A stretch of 64,000 nt of DNA from Xestospongia bergquistia (taxonomy: Eukaryota; Porifera; Demospongiae; Haplosclerida; Petrosiidae). Below the pieces are notes generated by a model. That model saw only the letters and a list, made by a program, of their open reading frames with translations, was not told the DNA's origin and did no database searches. This document shows positions 32,701-47,921 of this stretch, piece by piece. Numbering within the stretch: the first letter of the stretch is position 1; every line of letters begins with the position of its first letter. The stretch lies in the NCBI GenBank assembly GCA_963965975.1, contig OZ014424.1, positions 5,722,380 to 5,786,379 on the forward strand, read 5' to 3'. The position numbers and the translations under genes were made by a program.

Positions 32701-34654
32701 TATGATACTTTTCTTTTGACAGTAACTGCTAATAGGGAACTGTTTAAATATATTTTGTTGTGTTATATTTTGAAAACCTTCTTGTAAAGTGCCAATGTGA
32801 GGAAGATAGTGAGAGTTATCATTTACTAATGTGTGGATATCCTTATATGGTGAAGCTATCCCTATATCCTAAGGGTTTTATATTTGGGGTTCAATCTTGT
32901 GCAATTTAGAGCCTTGATTTGATTAGAATTTGTGAAATATTTTTAACACAAAAATAATAGCTCAATTGATGTAATACTCTCTCTCTCTCTCTCTCTTTAG
33001 TTATATTTGCTAAGTGAGGGAGCTAATATTAATAAAACAGACAAACACATGAATACTGCATTACATCTTGCATGTTCTCATGGACATGAGGAGGTAGAGA
33101 TATAATGCATCTTCTTTTAACTTAACTACTCTATATAGTGTGTTAAAGCATTGGTATTTCATAAAGAAACATGTAGCATTAATGCACTCAATGAATGTGG
33201 TGACACACCTCTACACTTAGCAGCACGTTGGAATTATGGTATGCAACATATTTGTCCATTAAATCAGTTATTTGTCCATTAATTCAGTTATTTGTCCATT
33301 AATTCAAGCTATTTGTCCATTCAATATCTAGTTTCTATTGTCTCTTTCTTATTGGATCATGGAGCTGATCATAACATTAAGAATAAACTCGATGACACAC
33401 CCCTTAATTCTACTTACAGTACAAAGGTCTCTTTACTTGATACAATATAGTTTTATTATGTAATATGTAGGTTTATTTAACATTACGTCCTAGTATTAGC
33501 TCAACAGCAACTGTTGCTGTAGGAGAGGAAGTTGATGGAATGAAAAGTGTTCCATTACGACATAGTTATACTAGTGGTGGTGTTAGTTCTAGAGTGAGTC
33601 AAAAAAATAGGAGAAGAAGTAGTGGATTATCTGATGCTAATGCTGAAACTGAAAGACAAGTCAGTTTCTAAATGTTATATTGTCTTGTTTATTGTGTTTC
33701 TAATTAGATGAAGAAATTATTTCGAGCTATTCATGATAATGATGTTTCTATGGTAACTTGATGATTTTGTGGAATGTGTATTATATCATAACTGGTTTGT
33801 CCAGGTTAAATACTTGTTTGGGTGGAGAGAACCAACAGGAGAGAAATCATCTTTGGAACCTTGTCATCCTCTTTGTCAATGTGAAAAATGTACAAGATTG
33901 AAGAAAGTGATTATCTGTCCATTCATCCATCTGTCTGTTCTTCCATTCATCCATTTATTTATCTATCCATCCATCTCATAGGGTCCATCATTTCTGACTG
34001 TCAATGTGTTTGATTCCCGCGGCAATACACCACTCCATAAAGCAGCTCTTCATGGCAGTCGGTCAATAGTACAATATCTAATATCTCATGGAGCAAATAA
34101 AAATGCTTGTACTAAAGACGAAATGGTCACACCTCTTCATTTAGCCTGTCAATACAACCACAAAGATGTATATACAAATAAAAGAATTTTTATTGTTATA
34201 TAATTTATTTTATTATAGGTAGTTATGATCTTATTAGAGAATCAAGCTGATGTTAATCCTAGTGATATTAAAGGGAATACCCCTTTACATTTTTGTTGCA
34301 ATAATGGACATATGGACTCTGCAACTCTACTAATGATAGTAGGTGGAGCTAATATATATGTTTTATTTATATCATTTTTATAGCATGGTGCTGATGTAAC
34401 TGCCTCTAATGATCGTGGGGACACCCCCTTACATAATGCTGCTAGGTGAAGCCACACCCATTTTTAATGTTAACTATTATTGTAATACAGATGGAATCAT
34501 GCTTCGTTAGTACGAGAGTTAATACTTTATGGAGCATTATATTCAGCTGCTAATAATGAAAATAAAACTGCCCACGATCTATCAACTGTAAATATCTATC
34601 CATTTACTATAAAAAATATATCCATTTATTAGATCATAGTTCCATTTACATTAT

Positions 34655-36788
<2,134 letters not shown>

Positions 36789-36861
36789 CTACTAAAAACA
36801 CACTACAATTATTATAATAATTCCTTTTATAAATATTGGACTTCGTGTTATGACAATCACA

Positions 36862-37053
36862 TGTCCATTTACTAAATCATATGTCTATTTATTTTCTTCT
36901 CTATTTTATGATGATGAGGTTCATGATGTTATTCAGAGAGCTATGAAATGTGAAATAACTACTGGAAAATATGCCACACCCATTCATCAATTGCAGACAG
37001 TCCTGGAATTTCAGATGATGAATTTGAACACATTAAACCAATTAATTAGTTAA
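36862..37053 (+). pseudogene. Orphan copy of the last ANKRD27 exon
   Basis: The sequence matches 34655-34850: the pre-exon intron, then DDEVHDVIQRAMKCEITTGKYATPIH in frame. One base is missing shortly after (in the Gln-Phe-Ala region), which shifts the frame, and the splice acceptor TTTTAG before the exon is altered to TTTTATG. It has no upstream exons and is a by-product of the duplication. Confidence 0.88.
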
Positions 37054-37281
37054 ATTATAGGGTCTCATTTTATGATACCCTAAATGTGTTACTTAGTTAT
37101 AGTTATGTATAATTAATTGTAATTGTTTTAATAAATGGTTTTTATATAATGTATTGAATTACAGCAAACAAAGATAGAATTCTCAGCACAACTTTTTAAG
37201 TTTTAAATTACTAAACTAAATCATCATAAAGTGTTCTAACATATTATGTTCAATAACTTGTTACAGTTATCTTGTAAATAT

Positions 37282-38976
<1,695 letters not shown>

Positions 38977-39035
38977 TTACTTTTTAAAAAAATATTAAAA
39001 TAATTAAGAATATAATAATAATTATTATAATAATG

Positions 39036-40069
39036 TTATAATAGTTCCCTTCTAAGTTGACTGAGGAAATCTGATTTCTCAAATTCTTGTAATCTTTTAA
39101 TAAACATTGGATTTGGTTGAGCCATTTTATGTCGACTTTGTACAAATGACATAGCGTCATTAAATGACATCACTTGTGTTGTCATTATGTAAGTAATAAC
39201 AGCTGTTGATGACCGAGACTTTCCCTATTAAATGGACGAATGACTCAATGACGTGTGTTTATTAAATGGATCATTACTTGTGCACAATGTACTAATACAG
39301 AGCGACCATCTTGTCTTGCTTTGTGAATAAATAAACAGCATCTCCTAATGTCTTCATCTGTGATAACAAAGTACTCAGTGTCTTCCCAATTGAGCTCAAG
39401 AAATTGTATACCTAATTCATTTTTAGCTTTCTGAACCGCACTCTAAATTTGAGAACACTTTTTGACTATTAACTAATACATTAGTACATCCTTCAGCTAT
39501 CCATCCATTCATTCAGCTATCCATCCATTCATTCATACCACATATTTTGGTCCAAATATATGAAGATCTTTAGCAGTATTGACAATATGAGTGACTTTAG
39601 CATCCTGTAAGAATTGATAATTCATAACACCTTTATAGCCACCAAGGTAAAGTCCGCCATAACTATCTACAGCAGGAAGAATTAGATCGGGACTTTTCTC
39701 TGACTTTTGAGTGTGAGCTAATGCCTAAGGAATAAATATTACTATTATAATACAATAGATTCCTATTATGATATCATGTAGGTAGTATAGTCAATGAAAT
39801 ATTTAGGACATCCAGATAATTGACTTTACTAAACACCACAGAAACCATGTAATATATAGGAAATAATAACAACATATAATTGATGTTGTTATATCTATTA
39901 CCTCTAATAGACAGTCGTCATTTGGCATCAGTTCAGGTCTGTGCTTGTCAAATAACTTATTACATTCTGTACAGAAACTTGGCCGAAGTGGATGTGGCCG
40001 AAATCCGTCGCATTTCGCTTCTCCAGTGAAGTGAACTTGCTGTAACAATTCTGAACTCTCTACTGGCAT
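39036..40069 (-). CDS. Atypical dual-specificity phosphatase with N-terminal zinc-finger-like motif
   Basis: Four exons (39902-40069, 39539-39724, 39278-39442, 39036-39224) join in phase to 235 residues. The second half is a dual-specificity phosphatase: GGLYLGGYKGVMNYQFL, VTHIVNTAKDL, the general-acid region NWEDTEYF, and the P-loop VHCAQGKSRSS with catalytic Cys and Arg, split by an intron right after Gln. The N-terminal 55 residues carry CDGFRPHPLRPSFCTECNKLFDKH, whose Cys and His spacing could bind zinc. Such enzymes remove phosphate from Tyr/Ser/Thr or other substrates in the cytosol. I do not recognise the exact subfamily. It is head to head with the NYN ribonuclease gene, 113 bp between starts. 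Confidence 0.85.
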
Positions 40070-40182
40070 TACTGAGGAATTTTGTGGGTGTGGGAGTGTA
40101 TATGTATATACTTATCAACACTAAAAAGGTGGTATATAAAAGTTCATTAGCTATCCACCCACTCCCATAATCAGTATATGTG

Positions 40183-43100
40183 ATGAGTGTGGTGAGCAAG
40201 GAGATACTTGTGTGGCGAGAGAAAGGCTCACCACTTACTTTGAAACAGACACAACATAGAATTGAATTATTGTTCGGTGTCGTATTGAACTTCTTGGTAT
40301 CCTCGACGGCGAGTAGTAACATTATAGCTCGTGGAGGTGACAGCGCTGAGCTGAGAGCTTATGAATGGATACGAGTTTGTGGTCCAACTGAAGACGCTTG
40401 TCTAAAGACACAGGTAAGAAACAAATTATAATTTATAAGCAAAAGACAGTGTGTCCAAAAAGTCCTAGTTAGTTATCAACTTTTGTCTTCATCCTCTCTC
40501 TTCTCTCTCTCTCTTAGAAATACGTTCTGGCTGCCTGTAGTCCAGAGTGTTCTAAAGTGGTCCCTTGTGGACCCAAATTTACACATTTATTATTTGAAGA
40601 GTCACCTAAACTGCGAGATGCTATTGAGAGAGAGTTCCAAACAGTATTGTTACCCTCGTCAGAAGGTGTGCTCATTCAAGGATCGCAAGCTGCAGTAAAT
40701 GCTACTATAAAGAAATTACAAAATCTTAAAGATACAGTTAGTAACCATAGTAACCAGTCAAGAGGAGGTTCCTCATCGTTAGTGACATCAACTGGAGGTA
40801 CATCTTCTCCACCAGACATTGACGAACAATTAAAGAAGTTATTGACTAGTGAAAATATTGAGAATATATCCGATAGTTTAAAACAAGCCCTACTAGTTGG
40901 CATACAAAAAGGAAAATTGAAAGAAATGACGAAAAATGAAGCTAAAGATCGGACTGAAACAATGCTATCATCATCACCTCAACGTCAGAAACGTACAAGA
41001 CAATTCGTTGATCTCGGTTTTCCGCTTGATAAAGTTGAAACAGTATTTGATTCACTAGGTGAGGAAGCATCTGATAATGATGTTATGGCAAGATTGATCT
41101 CGACTCACACTTCAAAAGAAAGACAACCTCAAACGTTACGTATTCCACCCAAGCCCACTACTGAACCAGCTATGAATACACCAGCATCAATGAGAGAAGG
41201 TCTGAGACCTATAGTCATCGATGGAAGCAATGTGGCTATGAGGTATGTTGTTGTGTAATTTAGATTTTGGGACATAATGTATGATAGCATTTGTAGAATA
41301 TTGATTGTGAAAGTTATCATTACTTTAACCGTCTCCCAACAAGTTATATAATATGTACCAGTTAGTATAATGTGAGTGTTTCTAGAAAGTAGTGCAGTGT
41401 TTATAAGTATGAGTATTTTTCTTTGATGTGGTGATATTAATAACATTTTATACCAGAAACTTGTTTATAAATGTCTTGTTTGTCAATAAAATCTTCCCCA
41501 AAAAATAAATCATATCCTCTTAGTTGCTACTAAGAATTCTATCAGATAATGTGTGTATTATAGAGGCCAACCCTATTGTGTGGTCTATGGAGACAGGTTG
41601 TCTGCATGTAGGACTTCAGTAGTAATAGTGCTACTTTCAGTTTCCCTTACACCTATACTATATTAGCAATGGATTGTTATAATATAATGATGTATTGTTA
41701 ATACATTGTTGTAATATAATGATGTATTGTTAATACATTGTTATAATATAATGATGTATTGTTAATACATTATTGTCATATCTTAATAGTGAATTCCTGG
41801 TATAGTTCATAATTAACTTTGTCATAATGACTACTTTAATATGAGTTTATTATCCTTTATTCCTGTAGTCATGGTAATGGTGCAGTATTTTCATGTCGTG
41901 GTATCCATTTAGCTGTTGACTGGTTTTTACAGAGAGGTCATACTGATATTACCGTCTTTGTTCCAATGTGGAGAAAGGAACCCTCTAAACCTGAGACTCC
42001 TATTACGGATCAAGAAATACTTTTTGATTTGGCTAAAGCTGAACTAGTCAACTTTACTCCATCAAGAAGAATTGGAAATAAAAAAATTGTGTGCTATGAT
42101 GATCGCTATATTGTACGTCTTGCAGCACAAAAGGGCGGAGTCATTGTCTCTAATGATCACTTTCGAGATCTAGTTGAGGAAAACCCCTCATGGAGAGATG
42201 CTATTGAAAATCGTCTCTTAATGTATACCTTTGTTGGTGATAATTTTATGCCTCCCACTGATCCACTGGGGAAGCATGGTCCTCATATTGACACATTTTT
42301 ACGATTTGAAAGGGGTAAAACCCCAGTATCAGATACTAATTATGTTCAGGTTATACCACGAGACAAACAGCCATGCCCTTATAAGGAGAGGTGTACTTTT
42401 GGTCCTCGTTGTCGATTCTATCATCCAGAGAGAGAGCAAAAAACAAGAGAGAAAGAATTACAAAATGAACAAGAAAGTCGTGACAGCAGTCCTGCTGGTA
42501 TTGGGTCACCCTCTCATGAGAGAAGAGAGGATCTTTCTACGTATAGTCCACCTCGTCCTTTTACACAACCAGTACTACCTCACGTCGATACACATCATGA
42601 TCGACTTGGAGGATTGGGACAACGTTATACACACCCACTGGTATATCCAGTAGAACCTGCCTATACAAATAGATTAGAATACACAGGGTCTTTTCGTAAT
42701 CAAGAATGGAGTGGGCGTGTCAGAGATGATCGACCACCATCCGGTACGATAGCACGCGGGAGTGACCGATCATACATGGATCCTATTGAGGGAGTTGGCT
42801 ATCATTCCACTCAAGAACCACACCTACCAGTACCAACAAGTACACCTTATCTCACATTTTCTCGTGGCCACTCCCATCCTACTCACAGACAGCATCCTGC
42901 TCATCAATATTATCCTGACCATTACATGGCTGATCCAACACATCACCTTTCCTCTCTTCCTGGTCCAGAAAGTGAACCTCTTCCAAGACGTGGATTTCCA
43001 CAAGTGACCCATTCTTCTCGTCCCCATTCAGCTCATTTAACAGGGTATCCCCCTGGTCATATACCTCATTATTATGATCAACAAAGTACTGCATACCAAT

Positions 43101-43252
43101 CTATTGATAGACAACAATTATATGAATTAGCTTGTGAGAGATATCCTCATCAACGTGACATTATACTCAGTATATTACATCAATATCCTACACTCACAGA
43201 CTTTAATATTTTAATGCAACTGCTGGCAGGTGCCACTAGTAGTAACAGGTAG
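40183..43252 (+). CDS. Regnase/N4BP1-like NYN endoribonuclease with CCCH finger
   Basis: Three exons (40183-40413, 40518-41242, 41869-43252) give 779 residues. The N-terminal 150 residues resemble the KH-like part of N4BP1/KHNYN. A UBA-like segment follows ([19 protein letters not shown]), then the NYN/PIN nuclease ([62 protein letters not shown]) with the acidic catalytic residues, a CCCH finger [17 protein letters not shown] (C-x5-C-x5-C-x3-H, as in Regnase), a long Pro/His/Tyr-rich linker, and a helical C-terminal domain ([21 protein letters not shown]) as in ZC3H12 proteins. Relatives degrade inflammatory or viral RNAs in the cytoplasm. The best match of the nuclease core is ZC3H12A-C. 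Confidence 0.9.
41676..41775. repeat. Short 32-bp tandem repeat in intron
   Basis: Three consecutive, nearly identical units of about 32 bp (TTGTTATAATATAATGATG and TATTGTTAATACA parts) lie in the second intron of the NYN ribonuclease gene. No coding potential. Confidence 0.85.
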
Positions 43253-43600
43253 TTATAATATAGTTATATAATACGTATAATACTCGTCCAATCTCCTATG
43301 ATTATTGTGTATGATTAAGTAGCTGTAATTACTTATGAAATGTTTTTTTTTGAGTAAAGTACTTTGCTGTATTTATTATGATATTTTAGTGTGTTTTCAT
43401 TCATCAGTTTGTTTGTGATTTTACAAGCATTTTTATGTTGTGCCATTTAGTTGTATCAACTCACTGTTGAGGTATATTACCTTGTTTTTGTAATACATCA
43501 TGTATTCACTATGTCCATTCTATTAGCTAATAAAAACCCTTTATTATGATTTAAAATAATTAATGGGCGTGTCCACTTTTTAAAGTTCGTTAACACTACA
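43253..43600. other. Intergenic region, no gene seen
   Basis: About 350 bp holding the 3' end of the NYN ribonuclease gene (a poly-A-like AATAAAAA occurs near 43532) and the promoter of SLC35C2, which is transcribed in the same direction. Nothing else is supported. Confidence 0.55.
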
Positions 43601-46004
43601 ATGTCTACATTATGGCGGCTATGCAGAACGTGTTTGTTAATACTAAACTATTATGTCTTTTCTATTTCAATAACTTTTTACAACAAGAAAGTCCTTACAG
43701 TAAGTTCTATACTATAGTAACGCTTTTCAATGCTAGTCCTTTTGTTCTAATTAATGCCCACACCTGCATTTGATTTATTCCTCAAACAGGATTATCCTTT
43801 TCCGATGAGTATCACTATTCTACATCTACTAGTTAAATTCTTAATAGCATGGTTGTTACGGCGACTGGTAGGATGTGCGAAAAAATCACCAGTATGTCTG
43901 TTAGGGTGGAAAGATTATTTAAAATCAATATGTCCCGTTGGTGAGCAACAATATGTACATATCATAATATATAATGTGTTTATAGCAATATTTAGTTCAC
44001 TCGATATTGGATTATCAAATTGGAGTCTAGTATATATCACTGTATCACTGTAAGTATAATGGACACATGGATGGATGAATTAATGAATGGACACATAGAT
44101 CATTAGATATATGAATATCATTATATGTGTATACCATGTGGGAAGGAATGTACTGTAGAGTAGATTCAATTTTCAATGTTATGATTATAGACAACACTAT
44201 CAACACAAATGCCCTAGTTACAAATGCATATAAAAATACATATAAGGGTATACATGATGACCTCCAGGTATGTCATTGATTAGAGTACTTTCAGTATGTA
44301 ATTCTTCCTAAATGGATTAATAATTAGGTGGTTAAATGTATTAATCATATATTAAATGGATCAAATGTTGGTTATATTGGATATGATTTCTTTAGATATA
44401 CAATGTCAAAGTCAACATCACTTATATTTATTTTAATGTTTGCAGTAATTTTTCGACTTGAAAAACCAGTAAGATTATTGTATCAATAATATATTAACTG
44501 CCTCCCTCCCTCCCTCTCTCTCTGTCTCTCTTTCTCTCTCTCCCTCCCTCCCTCCAGAGGTTACTTCAAATATTAGTAGTCATATTAATAGTTATTGGAT
44601 TATTTATGTTTACATTTGAAACCACTTCTTTTGAATTGGAAGGACTTCTATTAGTTAGTACAATATTATTATTATTATGAAATATAATAATATATAATTA
44701 TAGGTATTATCTGCTTCTGTTGTTACTGGTTTAAGATGGTCTACAGCTCAACTAACTCTACAAAAACAAGAATTAGGTAAACATATATATTATAATAATA
44801 TATTATTTTTAATACTTACTATAGGCTTATCAAATCCTATAGATATGGTATACCACTTACAACCAATAATGATATTAACATTAACACCACTAGCATTTTT
44901 TATAGACGGTAAGTATATTTAATAATATTCATAATATTATATTTATTACAGGGGTACATATGGGAACTTCAAGACATATTTTCTTAGCATCTAATTCTAC
45001 TACAGTTGCATATACATCTCTTTATTTATTCCCTTCAGCATTGCTTGGATTTATGTTAGGAATATCAGAATATTTATTAGTGTTCCATACATCAGGATTA
45101 ACTCTGTCTGTCTCTGGTGTTGTCAAGGTATGAGGGGTGTGGTTTATTACTATGCTAACTATTGTTCTTTAGGAAGTAATTTTATTGACTATTAGTACAA
45201 TGTTAGTTGAGGACTCTAGTTTAAATTCTGTGAAGGTTGTTGGTATGGTGATGTGTATATTAGGAGTAGCTGTTCATTCCGGACTAAAAGCTTTAAGACT
45301 TCGAGGTAGCACTCGTTTCCTTCATCTTTCTTACATCACTACCCATTGTCTGTACGTATCATGTGACATATCATGTGACATAGTTGTAGTAATCATTTAA
45401 CCTGAGACATTATATTGATCATGTGATATTATGTAGTTAATCATCACGTGACATAATACAACAATCATGTGACTTATCATATCATTCATGTGACCTACAT
45501 TGTATCCATATATAGTTGTTTCCTCATCAAACAGATGTTATAATTCCATTAGAAGCACTAGACATCACATTTCCTTGTCATTTGTCTAACTGAAAGTCTA
45601 ATGCTCACCACATTAAACAAATTACTTACTCACTAACACTACTAAGGCCATGTTTACCACTAAATGACCATAGGACATTTATATATTATATAAATACTGT
45701 TTGGTCTTGCTAGTATTGTTACTATAAATAGCAATGCACTGAGCATGTTACTGATACTATATTTAGAGTTTATCAAGTTGTCATAATCTTGTTTGTAGTT
45801 CACGACCATACATTAAATGTGATATTATTATAATGCATGTTGTTACTTGTTACTTGTACTATAGATGAAGAAAAGGAAAATAAAGTACATGAAGATCTAA
45901 TGGAACTGCTTCCGCCAACTGATAGGCCACACCCACTTCATAATGAGGCTAGTACAGACAGTGAAGATAGTATTATAATTCATGAAGCTACCACAAAATT
46001 ATGA
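43601..46004 (+). CDS. SLC35C2: SLC35C2-like nucleotide-sugar transporter family member
   Basis: Ten exons (first 43601-43699, last 45865-46004) join in phase to 362 residues with about ten membrane helices. The N-terminus (LILNYYVFSISITFYNKKVLT) and later phrases SLDIGLSNWSLVYITVSLYTMSKSTSL (shown in two parts across an exon junction), LFMFTFETTSFELEGLLLV, GLRWSTAQLTLQKQELGLS, NPIDMVYHLQP and TSGLTLSVSGVVKEV match vertebrate SLC35C2. That protein sits in the early secretory pathway and influences GDP-fucose use and Notch fucosylation. The start is the ATG at 43601, not the nearby ATG at 43612, because only that frame gives the first helix. The tail is acidic and cytosolic. Confidence 0.9.
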
Positions 46005-46108
46005 TGTCAGGTTTTATCTTATTTAATTTGTATAATATTATGTTCCAAATCAATTTTAAAATAAAAAATTATTATAGTGTCCCACCCCCACTAATAATAG
46101 ATAAAATC

Positions 46109-47818
46109 TTATACATTAACAAGTACTGATTGCATAGTTGTAAGTCTACGGAATGAGGAATAGGGCGGAGCTGTGAAGGGAGAGAACCATCTCAATCCTG
46201 GAGATGTACCAAATACCTCCTTTAGACTATCATACCTAATGAAGTTATAATAAACTAACTGATTACTAGGGCCATACCATCTTCGTTTTGCCCTAGTCTC
46301 TTTCTTTAGTTGTTCAATACCCTATATATATAACAGATGATGAAACTAATGAACTAATTATACTAACTGTTTCATCAGTAATAATAGAATGCACTTGTGT
46401 ACAGAACATTATACATGTAAAGAGAGAGAACAGGAAACCTTCAAATACACCCATTATCATTAAAATGAAGACCAACGGAGCAGGTAGAAATGCATCACAA
46501 CCTAATATGATATGAACATGTTTAAAATACTAGTTGTACAGGTTTTGTGGAGAACATACCTTCAAAGTTTTGCATGGCACAATTGAAAAAGAATAATCCA
46601 ACAACACCCAGTCCAAATATTGATGTAGCCATTACATAAAACTAATCAATATATACAAATATATTTATACATGTAGACAATACTATTACTATGTACATGT
46701 AGATAATACTATTATTATGTACATGTAGACAATACTATTATTATGTACATGTACACAATGTACTATTATTATGTACATGTAGACAATACTATTATTATGT
46801 ACATGCACACAATGTACTATTATTATGTACATGTAGACAATACTATTATTATGTACATGCACACAATGTACTATTATTATGTACATGTAGACAATACTAT
46901 TATTATGTACATGTAGACAATACTATTATTATGTACATGTACACAATGTACTATTATTATGTACATGTAGACAATACTATTATTATGTACATGTACACAA
47001 TATTATTATTATGTACATGCACACAATGTACTATTATTATGTACATGTAGACAATACTATTATTATGTACATGTACACAATGTACTATTATTATGTACAT
47101 GTAGACAATACTATTATTATGTACATGTACACAATATTATTATTATGTACATGTACACAATGTACTATTATTATGTACATGTACACAATGTACTATTATT
47201 ATGTACATGTATGCATGTCTACTTACGGTAAATAAAACAAAATACTTCTGATTATTTTCACCCACACAATTATTGACCCTAATTAAAATAGTAATGAGGT
47301 GTAGGTGGGTGTGGTCTTACCAAGGGCAGTGGTGATCCATTCTATGTATACAATGTTCACATGTACTACAGTGATGTGCTCTGTCAGGTTTTACACTCCG
47401 ACATTTTTTACAATATCTAACATCTTCTCCTTGACGACGTCTCTCAGCTATTTCTTCTTCAGTTGTGCTCTCATGAAGAACCACACCCTGTAATATTATA
47501 TTAATAATAATAAAAGGGTGTGGTCAAATTATTCCAATTAATACCACTCACTGGATCTGTTGTCATTGTTTTAACATGAGATACAATAGCAAGAGTGAGT
47601 AGTCCTGTAAATATAACTCCACATAGAAATGTACTCATTGTTGGAAAAGGTGGAGCAATCACTAAAAAAAAAACTAATTCTCCGTATAACAGAAATATGT
47701 ACGTGGCTACTGCACAAGCAATACCACAAGGATCCCAGATGAACCAGACACCGTTTTTTTTGTAAGATTTCATTATTTCTGAACCAGTATCTTCACTTCT
47801 GTTAGATTCCAAGTCCAT
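46109..47818 (-). CDS. DHHC palmitoyltransferase, ZDHHC3/7-like
   Basis: Seven exons (first 47552-47818, last 46109-46321) join to 304 residues. Two helices ([22 protein letters not shown] and [16 protein letters not shown]) precede the TTDPG motif and a Cys-rich domain ([31 protein letters not shown], given as [13 protein letters not shown] and DHHCPW) followed by [16 protein letters not shown], two more helices, and the C-terminal [12 protein letters not shown] and [16 protein letters not shown]. This closely follows ZDHHC3/ZDHHC7, Golgi enzymes that S-acylate many membrane proteins. The DHHC catalytic motif is intact, with an intron inside the Trp codon right after it. One intron (46642-47226) is filled by a satellite. 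It is head to head with the WD40 gene (103 bp between starts). Confidence 0.92.
46668..47215. repeat. Intronic satellite of 26/28-bp units
   Basis: About twenty tandem units alternate between a 26-bp form containing GTACATGTAGACAATACT and a 28-bp form containing GTACATGTACACAATGTACT, in an intron of the DHHC gene. Each unit holds the palindrome GTACATGTAC or a near version, so hairpins are possible. Confidence 0.9.
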
Positions 47819-47921
47819 GTACTGAAGTATCCTAATAATATACTAAGACTTGTAATATCGTATATTCCCGGTTTGTTGTCATGGTAACAAGTCTATTCTC
47901 TAACAAGATGGCTTAAGTGTA

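Noticed and set aside
46689-47235. Tyr/His/Val-rich frames on both strands
   Set aside because: Translation of the 26/28-bp satellite in a DHHC-gene intron.
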